Shown here one piece after another: positions 16,892 through 25,515 of a stretch of 64,000 nucleotides of DNA; positions within the stretch are counted from its first letter, which is position 1, and each line of letters opens with the position of its first letter. The translations under genes and the position numbers were made by a program. The stretch is from an uncultured Lachnospiraceae bacterium (GTDB lineage Bacteria; Bacillota; Clostridia; Lachnospirales; Lachnospiraceae). The notes under the pieces were generated by a model, which was given only the letters and a program-made list of their open reading frames with translations, was not told the origin of the DNA and did no database searches. The DNA is taken from contig CAJTSH010000009.1 of the NCBI GenBank assembly GCA_910578885.1, forward strand, positions 1 to 64,000. The letters run 5' to 3'.

Positions 16892-17821
16892 TTATTCTTT
16901 TAAATCATTAGATTTATCCTGCAAAGACAATTCAAAATCCTGACGGTTTTTTTGGTTAATTGTATCTAATATTAATCCTGCAAAAAAAGATTGGATTGCC
17001 GCCATCACAGTAAATCCACTGACGATTAAAGTCGGAAACTTTTCAACAAATCCCGTCATAATATATTCGATTAATACAGGAATAAAGAAAACTGCACTTA
17101 GTAAAAATAAAATCATTGCCAATAGTGAAAAGAACTGTAGCGGTTTGTAATTTCTATATAACCTCACAATAGTTCTAATTACTTTAAATCCATCCGAATA
17201 CGTATTCAATTTTGACTCGCTGCCTTCCGGCCGATCCCTGTAATCAATAATGGTGTTCTCAACGAACATATTCTTATCAATAGCATGAATACTCATTTCT
17301 GTTTCGATTTCAAACCCCTTTGACAAGACCGGAAATGTTTTTACAAACTGATAACTAAAAGCACGATACCCCGTCATGATATCTTTAATATCACTTTTAA
17401 ATAATCGATTAATACTAAACCGAACCAAACTGTTCCCCAAATTATGAAATGGCCGTTTATTCTCATTAAAATATGTTGAAGATAATCTATCACCAACCAC
17501 CATGTCAACACTTCTTTTCAAAACCTTATCAACCATTTCTTTTGCATATTCAGCCGGATAAGTATCGTCCCCATCTACCATTATATAACATTTTGCATCA
17601 ATATCCCGAAACATGCGGCGAATTACATTTCCTTTGCCTTGTTGATACTCATAACGAACAACTGCGCCCGCACTTCTAGCGATTTTGTCTGTTCCATCTA
17701 TAGAGTTATTATCATATACATATATGACAGCCTCTGGCAGCACTGCCTTAAAGTCACTTACAACTTTTTCAATTGTTTTACTTTCATTATAGCATGGTAT
17801 TAAAACCGCAATTTTATCCAT
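16892..17821 (-). CDS. GT2 glycosyltransferase, DPM1/GtrB-like
   Basis: 309 residues. GT-A domain with IPCYNESKTIEKVV, YDNNSIDGT and the acidic motif VDGDDTYP, followed by two C-terminal helices around residues 230-290. This matches the dolichyl/undecaprenyl-phosphate sugar transferase group often annotated next to GtrA. The ATG overlaps the end of the 715-residue GT gene by eight bases, with GGAGA inside that gene as ribosome site. Likely makes the lipid-linked sugar flipped by the GtrA-like protein and used by the GT-C-like proteins downstream. Confidence 0.8.
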   Translation of the reverse strand: MDKIAVLIPCYNESKTIEKVVSDFKAVLPEAVIYVYDNNSIDGTDKIARSAGAVVRYEYQQGKGNVIRRMFRDIDAKCYIMVDGDDTYPAEYAKEMVDKVLKRSVDMVVGDRLSSTYFNENKRPFHNLGNSLVRFSINRLFKSDIKDIMTGYRAFSYQFVKTFPVLSKGFEIETEMSIHAIDKNMFVENTIIDYRDRPEGSESKLNTYSDGFKVIRTIVRLYRNYKPLQFFSLLAMILFLLSAVFFIPVLIEYIMTGFVEKFPTLIVSGFTVMAAIQSFFAGLILDTINQKNRQDFELSLQDKSNDLKE

Positions 17822-19961
17822 TCAATGTATCTCCTTCGGAACTTTTTTCTATAACATTTTCCTCTAATAACTTACAATATTCTTTATAGTTATCTGGATT
17901 ATAAAAGTATTCTATTTCAAATTTCTCCAGTTCAAAAAAGGGAAACGCCTCCTCCAGCAATGTCTTTTTCACGACCTGCCTCGCTTCTTCTGTTCCCGCC
18001 GTCCTCAGATTAAACAAGCTCTCCGTCACAACCATATTCACATAACTTTGTTCTACCAGCTCAAACCTGCCTCTGGCTTTTAACTGTTCCTTCAATGCTT
18101 TGAAGGCTTTATAAAATTCTATCGGCGCCTTCTTCTTCTGCGACTGCGTGTTATCGCCGTCATTATAGCGATAAGTAACCAACGGCTGTCCTTTTACCGA
18201 CGTGATTCTGTCCGCCAGTGCGCAAGCAGTCCTTACAAACAGTACGTCATTGGCATTTTTGAGGCTCTGGAACTGCAGGTTATTTTCCAGAACAAACTTG
18301 TGGCTAAACAGCTTTGACCACGGGCAGCCCGTAGTCACCTGATAAATCTTATCTTTGATATCGCCGGCGGAAAATACTCCGTCCGGAATCTCATTTTCCC
18401 GGAACACCCAGCCCATAGGCTCAAATTTTCCCGTCTGCATATCATGGCGTTCCGCCGGAAACAGGCAGACCTGCGCCTTGTTTCGTTTACTTTGGTAATA
18501 GATAAGATTGCATAGTTCCGGAAAGAATGTATCATCTGCATCAAGGAACAATAAATATTCTCCTTTTGCATGGGCAATTCCATTGTTCCTTGCGGCTCCC
18601 GCGCCACTGTTTTCCTGATTTATAATTACCACTCTTTTATCGCGTTTTTGATATTCTTCCAATATCTGTAAGCTTTCGTCTGTAGAACCGTCATTCACAC
18701 AGATCACCTCTATCTGAGATAAGGTCTGATTCAAAATCGTATCCAGACAAATCCTCAAATATTTGCTTGCATTATATACCGGTATGATCACGCTTACCCT
18801 GACCCTGTTTCTTGTCAGCTTCAGCCCAAAACGATACCATGCATAATGTATCCCCTTTTCCTTTAATAAGCGGGCTATTCCATATATTCTTCTTGGGATA
18901 TATGTTATAATTTTGCCGACACGGTAAGATTCACTTGTCTTATAATCCTCTACTTCCGCCCGCAAAGCGCCTATTTCATTCCGCAATTTGCGGTTCTCCG
19001 CTTGGGCTGCGCTCCTGATGCCATTCTGCCTTACCATTTCGCCATATACCCAAAGCCCGAAACCTATTTTTTGATTGGCAGGTATTTCTGCCAATTCTTC
19101 CAGAATCTCTTTCTTCGTTATATGAGCCAATGAATGGATTGCACTGTAATGCAGATTGATAAGATATTCCTCCATAAATTCCATAAACTCATCACTCATC
19201 ACCTTATTTTCCATGAAACGGAGGATTTCCTGATTACACACAAAATAGCCATACGCATTTCGAATTCCTTTTCCAGTCGTCATAATGGAATTCTCATGCA
19301 CACGACGCATATAGTAATCCTTCTTCACATGCATTACGCGCTTTTCTACAGATACCACCTGAAGAGAAAATAAATTATCTTCGTGTAAGATCCCTTCATA
19401 AAATGATATCTGATTTTCTAATAATAAACTTCTTTTTGGCATTTGTAAACATGCGGAAGGCTTAAAATCCTTATTTTTTCTCATCTCGACAAATATTTCT
19501 GTCCCCGAGTATACGGAATCATAAGATGCATTCCTCTGATAATATGTTTCATAACTCTTCTGGGCTTGATGAATCTCTTCTGTTTCAAAAAAGGAATGCG
19601 CATCAAAATAAATATTATCCAGACGTTTTTCCTTGACATAACCATACAATTCCTCTAATGCTTCCGGTATCAGGTAATCGTCACTATCTAAGAAATGTAT
19701 AAACTCTCCTTTTGCATGTTGAAGCCCTGCATTGCGCGCAGAAGACAGCCCCCCGTTCTCCTTATTTACAATGACGATCCTCTCATCCGCTTTCGACAGC
19801 TCTTCCACAATTGACATCGAACCGTCCGGCGTTCCGTCGTTCACGCAAATGACCTCTATCTCTTTCAAAGTCTGCTTTAGAACGGATTCCACGCATTCCC
19901 GGATATATTTTTCTACATTATAGATTGGCACTATAACTGATACTTTGACATTATCTTCCAT
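17814..19961 (-). CDS. Two-domain GT2 glycosyltransferase
   Basis: 715 residues with two complete GT-A domains. Domain 1 (about 5-290) has VNDGTPDGS and DSDD at 92-95. Domain 2 (about 388-640) has VNDGSTDES and LDADD. Between them lie a coiled coil (about 318-342) and a tail motif SYRVGKIITYIPRR. Domain 1 closely resembles the neighbouring 353-residue enzyme, including the shared block PSACLQMPKR. Domain 2 resembles the 408-residue enzyme at 35689-36915. The gene therefore looks like a fusion of two GT types that also exist singly here. It probably adds two sugars in sequence. Confidence 0.85.
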   Translation of the reverse strand: MEDNVKVSVIVPIYNVEKYIRECVESVLKQTLKEIEVICVNDGTPDGSMSIVEELSKADERIVIVNKENGGLSSARNAGLQHAKGEFIHFLDSDDYLIPEALEELYGYVKEKRLDNIYFDAHSFFETEEIHQAQKSYETYYQRNASYDSVYSGTEIFVEMRKNKDFKPSACLQMPKRSLLLENQISFYEGILHEDNLFSLQVVSVEKRVMHVKKDYYMRRVHENSIMTTGKGIRNAYGYFVCNQEILRFMENKVMSDEFMEFMEEYLINLHYSAIHSLAHITKKEILEELAEIPANQKIGFGLWVYGEMVRQNGIRSAAQAENRKLRNEIGALRAEVEDYKTSESYRVGKIITYIPRRIYGIARLLKEKGIHYAWYRFGLKLTRNRVRVSVIIPVYNASKYLRICLDTILNQTLSQIEVICVNDGSTDESLQILEEYQKRDKRVVIINQENSGAGAARNNGIAHAKGEYLLFLDADDTFFPELCNLIYYQSKRNKAQVCLFPAERHDMQTGKFEPMGWVFRENEIPDGVFSAGDIKDKIYQVTTGCPWSKLFSHKFVLENNLQFQSLKNANDVLFVRTACALADRITSVKGQPLVTYRYNDGDNTQSQKKKAPIEFYKAFKALKEQLKARGRFELVEQSYVNMVVTESLFNLRTAGTEEARQVVKKTLLEEAFPFFELEKFEIEYFYNPDNYKEYCKLLEENVIEKSSEGDTLNG

Positions 19962-19985
19962 AAATTTTACCTTCCTCTGTATGCA

Positions 19986-21047
19986 TTATGTCCTATATTT
20001 ATTCACAACGTTTTTCATTTTACGGGGAATCGCCGTCATTATGCGTCCAATACGGTAAGAATTACAATTCCTGTAATCTTCTACGCTCTGCAGCAATTCT
20101 CTCTCTCTTCTCCTATGTTCCGCTTCTCTGTAAATATGAAGCATAAAATGTAACTTAAACTCATTTGAATACCCTGTAAGGCCTTCTATCACCTGCTGTC
20201 TGCTTAATCCTGAAATATAATCAATTGCATTTTTCTTTAACCAGACAAGATAGTTTTCTATTTCAAAATAATATTCTTCCCTTAATTCCTTATCCCGGAT
20301 AAACCTGCCAGTTTCCTGCATACAGGTAAAATATCCGATTGCATTCCTCACGCCTTTCTGGGTCGTTACGATTGAATCAGGACGCATACGCCGCTGATAA
20401 TAGCATTTATCAATATACATTACCTTTCCTTCCAGTATCATACTCTGGATGGTAAACAGATTATCTTCATGAATGATCCCTTCATAAAAACGAAGGCCAT
20501 ACTTCTTAAGCATTTCCCTTTTCGGCATCTGCAGGCAGGCCGACGGCCGAAAATCACCATTTCGCATGATTTTCTCACCAAACTCCGCCCCGGTATACAC
20601 GCCTTCATATACGCCTTTTCTTTTATAATAATTGGAATATCCCGATTCTGTCTCTTTTATTTCCTCACTGTCGAAAAAAACCGCTGCATTAAAATAAACA
20701 TTGTCTAAATCATTCTTAACTGCCGAATCATATATTTCTTCCAGCGTCTCCGGCAATATCCAGTCGTCACTATCCAAAAAGAGGATGTATTCCCCTTTTG
20801 CAGCATCCATTCCCGCATTACGCGCAGAAGAAAGTCCGCCGTTTTCTTTCTCAACAATGCGGATACGCGGATCCTCTCTTGCATATTTTCTCACAATGCC
20901 CATAGAATCATCCGTTGAGCCGTCATTCACACAAATTATTTCTATTTCTTTTAATGTCTGCCGCATAGCTGACAACAGGCATTCTTCAATATATTGCTCC
21001 ACATTATAAATCGGTATTATGATTGATACTCTTTCGCATTGCCCCAT
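19986..21047 (-). CDS. GT2 glycosyltransferase
   Basis: 353 residues: GT-A domain with VNDGSTDDS, LDSDDW and EGIIHEDNLFT, then a helical part and a C-terminal tail SYRIGRIMTAIPRK. It is a close paralogue of the first domain of the adjacent 715-residue protein (PSACLQMPKR and YYQRR/YYMRR blocks in both), suggesting a tandem duplication. It presumably transfers one sugar during repeat-unit assembly on the cytoplasmic face. Donor and acceptor cannot be inferred. Confidence 0.85.
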   Translation of the reverse strand: MGQCERVSIIIPIYNVEQYIEECLLSAMRQTLKEIEIICVNDGSTDDSMGIVRKYAREDPRIRIVEKENGGLSSARNAGMDAAKGEYILFLDSDDWILPETLEEIYDSAVKNDLDNVYFNAAVFFDSEEIKETESGYSNYYKRKGVYEGVYTGAEFGEKIMRNGDFRPSACLQMPKREMLKKYGLRFYEGIIHEDNLFTIQSMILEGKVMYIDKCYYQRRMRPDSIVTTQKGVRNAIGYFTCMQETGRFIRDKELREEYYFEIENYLVWLKKNAIDYISGLSRQQVIEGLTGYSNEFKLHFMLHIYREAEHRRRERELLQSVEDYRNCNSYRIGRIMTAIPRKMKNVVNKYRT

Positions 21048-21069
21048 AAATCCATCTATCCTCTATCCT

Positions 21070-22272
21070 TTATTTTATAGGAAGTTCTATAAGTTCTCCT
21101 AAAATTTCATCATATTCCGGCGGATCCCATTTACATCTTCCCGACGCGCTAGTCATAGTCATTTCTCCAAACTTTATCGTATCATCATTGAGATAATACA
21201 AATCTACCCTAACTTGATTGAAGCCCTCCGCCAGCCTTTCAGCCACTTGAATCATTTCATCCAGCTTCTTAGGACGCGGAACTTTTTCTGTATATTGCGG
21301 ATAGCTGTAGGTAAACGGAAGAAGATTCCAATCCAAATCATAAAAAGCCATTTTCAAATGAATCTGTCTCTCCGCCAAAAACATAATATACTTGGCTTTT
21401 CCGTTAAAGCAAAATATCTTATAATCATTTAATTCATTGTCTCCATTTTCCACATATTCTTCCGCAATAATTTTATGCGGAATATCCATATATTGCAATT
21501 CAAGGCTATTATACGCAAAATTCTCCGCCATCCATTCCGTGAATTTCTTTCTGGCCTCCTCATGATCCATCTCTTCTTTATTCGGTACAATGTAATTATA
21601 CCCGCATCCATGATTTGCTTTGAGAACAAATCTCTGCGGCAGTTTGTCAAAATCTATTTCATCAAAGCTATCCCAGACTCCCAATAAAGGAATTAAATAC
21701 TCTCTTCCGATTTTTTCTTCCACCCACTCACGCACAGCATATTTATCAGCCAGACGAGTCTTCAACTCAGAGTTATCAAACAACTTGATCCACTGCATCT
21801 TTTCATTATAAGTCAAAGGATGCTCCAAATGCAGATCTTTTCCAAAATATTCATAATACCACTCACGCAAGACCCTTGGATAGTCCTCCTTGTTCAATCC
21901 CTGGAAGAAGCGGTAATTGATAAGCTTTCTCAACTGTGCATCCCGCCAGTTTAGCTTTGACTCTAATTGTTTGGTATTAACAGCAGAATTTAATCTGCCG
22001 TAAATATCCTCATTCTTACTGTCCTGTCCCTTCTTATGCTCCCAGAGCAAGTCCCGCAATTCTGCATTCCATGCATTGCATTTTGCATTTTCTCCTTTGC
22101 ATTTATCCAGTTCATCCTTCAGCCTATCAGCTTCTTTTTGTGCGTCGGCATATTGCTTGTCCAATTTCCTCAAAGCGCTCCTTAATTCCTGTATTTCTCT
22201 TTCGCTTTGATCCATCCTGTTTAAAATACCGCGTATAAAAGGAAGTTTATAAAATATGTTTCGGATTTTCAT
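21070..22272 (-). CDS. TupA-like ATP-grasp protein
   Basis: 400 residues. An N-terminal coiled coil (about 18-95) precedes an ATP-grasp-type domain of the TupA-like family. Characteristic blocks are HPLTYNEKMQWIKLF, RFVLKANHGCGYNYIVPNK (the glycine-rich nucleotide loop), IIAEEYVEN and IKFGEMTMTSASGRCKWDPP near the end. TupA is linked to teichuronopeptide synthesis, in which amino acids are joined to a glucuronic-acid polymer. Immediately upstream is UDP-glucose dehydrogenase, which makes UDP-glucuronate. The ligase role is inferred from family membership. The coiled coil may tether it to the glycosyltransferases beside it. Confidence 0.75.
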   Translation of the reverse strand: MKIRNIFYKLPFIRGILNRMDQSEREIQELRSALRKLDKQYADAQKEADRLKDELDKCKGENAKCNAWNAELRDLLWEHKKGQDSKNEDIYGRLNSAVNTKQLESKLNWRDAQLRKLINYRFFQGLNKEDYPRVLREWYYEYFGKDLHLEHPLTYNEKMQWIKLFDNSELKTRLADKYAVREWVEEKIGREYLIPLLGVWDSFDEIDFDKLPQRFVLKANHGCGYNYIVPNKEEMDHEEARKKFTEWMAENFAYNSLELQYMDIPHKIIAEEYVENGDNELNDYKIFCFNGKAKYIMFLAERQIHLKMAFYDLDWNLLPFTYSYPQYTEKVPRPKKLDEMIQVAERLAEGFNQVRVDLYYLNDDTIKFGEMTMTSASGRCKWDPPEYDEILGELIELPIK

Positions 22273-22312
22273 GTTATTTTCACCTTCAATAAGTTTTTAT
22301 ATCTTCTCTGGT

Positions 22313-23497
22313 CTAATCCCTAAAATATAAATCTCTTGTATACACCTTTTCTAACACATCATCAATTTCACGGTTATAGCGGTTCGCCACGATTACATCC
22401 GACATCTGTTTAAATTCTTCTACGTCGCGTATTACCTCTGAGCCAAAAAATTCCTTATCCTTCAAGGTCGGTTCATATACTACAACTTTCACGCCTTTCG
22501 CTTTAATACGCTTCATGACGCCCTGAATAGAGGACTGGCGGAAGTTATCAGATTGTGCTTTCATTGTCAAACGGTAAATTCCGACCACTTTCGGATTCTT
22601 ATCCAAAATACGCTCTGCAATAAAATCCTTACGCGTTCTGTTTGCATCTACGATCGCACCGATAATATTATTGGGTACGTCTTCATAATTTGCCAGAAGC
22701 TGCTTGGTATCCTTCGGCAGACAATACCCGCCGTAACCAAAGGATGGATTATTATAATGGTTCCCGATTCTCGGATCCAGGCCGATTCCCTCAATGATCT
22801 GTTTGGTATTCAATCCCCTAACTTCCGCATAAGAATCCAATTCATTAAAATAAGAAACACGCAAAGCCAGATACGTATTCGCAAACAGCTTGATTGCTTC
22901 AGCCTCCGTCAAATCAGTAAACAACATCGGGATCTCTTCCTTAATGGCTCCTGCTGCCAGAAGCCCCGCAAATTCCCTTGCCTTCGCTTTCAGGCGTTCG
23001 TCCTCCTGCGGAGCCCCGACAATAATACGGGATGGGTACAAATTGTCATATAATGCCCTTCCCTCCCTCAAAAATTCCGGTGAAAAAAGAATATTTTCCG
23101 TCTGATACTTCTTTCTGACGGATTTGGTATAACCAACAGGCACTGTCGATTTAATTACCATGATTGCATCCGGGTTAATATCCAGAACTAGCTCTATGAC
23201 TGCCTCTACCGAAGAAGTGTCGAAATAATTCATTTTCGGATCGTAATTGGTCGGCGTAGAAATAATGATAAAATCCGCATCCGAATATGCCTCTTTCGCA
23301 TCAAGGGTTGCCCGGAGATTTAACTCCTTCTTTGCTAAATATTCTTCAATTTCCGCATCCACAATGGGGGATTTTCCATTATTTATCATATCCACTTTTT
23401 CCGGAATAATGTCTACCGCATACACTTCATTCTTCTGGGACAAAAGAACTGCATTTGACAATCCTACGTACCCTGTTCCTGCAACAGCTATCTTCAT
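22313..23497 (-). CDS. ugd: UDP-glucose 6-dehydrogenase
   Basis: 394 residues, the length of the short bacterial form. The NAD-binding loop GTGYVGLS is at 7-14. FSPEFLREGRALYDNLYPSRI is the conserved substrate region. K203 in EAIKLFANTYLALRV and the catalytic C259 in GYGGYCLPKDTKQL are all present, so it should be active. It oxidises UDP-glucose to UDP-glucuronate with two NAD+. It begins just after the scarred region and is followed by the TupA-like gene, so glucuronate is a likely component of the polymer. Confidence 0.95.
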   Translation of the reverse strand: MKIAVAGTGYVGLSNAVLLSQKNEVYAVDIIPEKVDMINNGKSPIVDAEIEEYLAKKELNLRATLDAKEAYSDADFIIISTPTNYDPKMNYFDTSSVEAVIELVLDINPDAIMVIKSTVPVGYTKSVRKKYQTENILFSPEFLREGRALYDNLYPSRIIVGAPQEDERLKAKAREFAGLLAAGAIKEEIPMLFTDLTEAEAIKLFANTYLALRVSYFNELDSYAEVRGLNTKQIIEGIGLDPRIGNHYNNPSFGYGGYCLPKDTKQLLANYEDVPNNIIGAIVDANRTRKDFIAERILDKNPKVVGIYRLTMKAQSDNFRQSSIQGVMKRIKAKGVKVVVYEPTLKDKEFFGSEVIRDVEEFKQMSDVIVANRYNREIDDVLEKVYTRDLYFRD

Positions 23498-23529
23498 CTC
23501 TTATTCTCCTTCCATACTATTAGTTCCAT

Positions 23530-23768
23530 CTATTTTTCCTTTATCAACAGGAGTATCAGATATGCCATAAAGTCTCCGATAATCGTAGTCAGCCGGTGCA
23601 TGATTGACAATGTCAGAATCAATTCCGCGCCAACGGTCTTTCCCAAAAGCAAGGTCAGCACAAACTCACGTACGCCAATGCCGCCCGGCGCACCGGGTAC
23701 TACAAAGCCAAGCACCCACGATATGATGTATGCAGATACCATCTGCAATACAGTCCCAAATCGTGAGC
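23530..23768 (-). pseudogene. C-terminal remnant of a UPF0104/LPG-synthase-type membrane protein
   Basis: A frame reading from about 23768 gives roughly 78 residues with YIISWVLGFVVPGAPGGIGVREF, the conserved glycine/proline block near the end of UPF0104 (AglD/MprF-flippase-like) proteins, then two final helices. Intact members are over 300 residues, so most of the gene is missing. It overlaps, in another frame, the novel tail of the GT2 at 23666-24415. This marks a deletion junction at about 23755-23770. Confidence 0.7.
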
Positions 23769-24415
23769 ATGGATTTCTTCACATAGCCCATCATACTGTT
23801 AAACAGCTGGGACGGACGCAGCTCGCTATTGGTACGGATCGGCACGGATATCATTGGAATCTTTTCCCGTCCCGCCTGCACAATCGTCTCTAGCGTATAC
23901 GTATATTCATTTGTCACATTCAAGCGCATTGCCGCCTCTCTGCTATAGGTGCGGAAACCGCTTGGCGCATCCGGTATCTCAGACTTTGAGGCTTTTATCA
24001 CCACCCAGCTTCCGAAATGCTGCAGCCTTTTCTTTAACGGCGAAAAATGTTCCGTCTGATCGATAGGACGCTCTCCGATTACGATATCCGCTTCCCCGTT
24101 GATAATCGACCGGATAAGCTTTTCGATATCGTCCGCTACATATTGGTTATCCGCGTCCGTATTTACAATGATATCCGCCCCGTTCCTAAGGCAGGCATCT
24201 AAGCCTGCCATAAAACCTTTCGCAAGCCCTCTGTTCTTTTTGAAATTCACGACATAATGCACGCCCCATTTCCGTGCCACTTCAACCGTATTGTCCTTGC
24301 TTCCGCCGTTAATGTTCAAATATTCTATTCCATTGATTTGTTTTGGCAAATCGTTCAATGCGATTTCCAAAGTCTCCGCTTCGTTATAGCATGGTACCTG
24401 AATAATCAGTTTCAT
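23666..24415 (-). pseudogene. Truncated GT2 glycosyltransferase with a damaged active-site motif
   Basis: The first 218 or so residues are a DPM1-like GT2 (QVPCYNEAETLEIALNDLP, KKNRGLAKGFMAGLDACL, VNTDADNQY). After MMGYVKKSMLTI the protein runs out of frame into a remnant of a membrane protein and ends 31 residues later, so the usual C-terminal extension is lost. The normally conserved NDGS motif reads NGGS (codon at 24305-24307), removing an aspartate that binds the nucleotide in GT2 enzymes. Both faults suggest that the gene is dead. Confidence 0.75.
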
Positions 24416-24436
24416 TTGTCCGGTCTTTCCGTAATT

Positions 24437-24532
24437 TTAATCTTCGCTAAATTCTATCCCAAGTGATTCAAACATTTCTTTATACTCGGGAGAATTCACA
24501 TAAATATATTCATTCTCATCTAACTGCGCCAC
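24437..24532 (-). CDS. Possible 31-residue small protein between two damaged genes
   Basis: A GTG at 24532 follows the ribosome-site-like AAAGGA by about six bases and opens a 31-codon frame ending TAA at 24437-24439. The product is acidic, with the pattern VNSPEYKEMFESLGIEF. The start lies 15 bases after the stop of the membrane-protein remnant. It could be a real small protein, or the last fragment of another gene lost in the rearranged region. No family is recognised. Confidence 0.3.
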   Translation of the reverse strand: MAQLDENEYIYVNSPEYKEMFESLGIEFSED

Positions 24533-24546
24533 ATGATATCCTTTCT

Positions 24547-25515
24547 TCAATAGTATTTTATCATCGGAGCTAATACATTTCTCTTTCTATAAAATATACA
24601 GCATACCCCAAAAACAACTGCTAATGCGACACTGCCCATCAGATAGACGGAAAGTCCCATACTTCTTGTACTATTTACAATATCATACCATCCAAATGCT
24701 GTAAATACCTCGGAAGCCGCGCGGCTTTTATATACATGCGGCAGAATAAAGCCGATCCATACGATCTGGAATATACCTACGGCCACAAGCGAAGGCGTCA
24801 AATACTTGCGTGCTTCCTCTTTCTTATGATACAGCGCAGATAAACCGCACAGGCAAACCGGTCCCAGAAACGGTCCCATATACCTGACATAAGTAATTGC
24901 TTTATAGTCATATGCATTGGTGGCATACGTAGATTCCTTCAGGGCGTCCGCCAATCCGGCAAGCCATGTGAGGCTTTGCGCGGCAATCACTGCTCCTGCA
25001 CACAAAATGAAAAAGAACGAATTGGCCGCAATATATGGCCTTGCCTGTGAAAAGTCTCCCTCATCTTCTACGGTCTCCTTCCCCGCGAAACGTTCCTGAA
25101 GAACATCCTTATACAAAAAAGCCAACGCCACGATAAAAATAACAGCGATTCCGCCGGTAAATACAATTACCGTATTTATCTGCCCAAAGATCACCGAAAA
25201 AATCCCCTGCCAAAAAACCGGGTCTCCCAGATCAGAAAGCGATATCCCCAGATCTATACTTGTATTTCTTAAATATTGCCCTTCCTGCCAATTCCAAATG
25301 ACGGTTTTTACCATATTATTGAACTTCCCTGCCCCCCAATATCCAATCACTGCCGTTATCACCGTCGGCAGGATCGAAACGAGCCATTTCCGATATACGA
25401 TACGGTAGGCTATGACCGTCAATGCAAATGCAATCCAAAGAACCTTCGTTCTTGTATGCGTGGTCAGCATATAAGATAATATCAGCATCAATAAGACAGA
25501 ATATAGCGCTTTTAT
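24547..25515 (-). pseudogene. C-terminal part of a large membrane protein, fused to an AAA-ATPase remnant
   Basis: About 320 residues with roughly eight helices (for example ALYSVLLMLILSYML at the start and VYLMGSVALAVVFGVCCIF near the end). The reading frame has no start of its own. Upstream it runs through the point where the AAA-ATPase-like gene breaks off (25506-25518) and meets a stop. It looks like the C-terminal half of a 600-700 residue GT-C-type glycosyltransferase. A short in-frame TTG/ATG at 25491/25488 could in principle give a stable fragment. Confidence 0.65.

Noticed and set aside
22553..23053. A 166-codon plus-strand open frame
   Set aside because: Antisense to ugd, which is intact with all catalytic residues.
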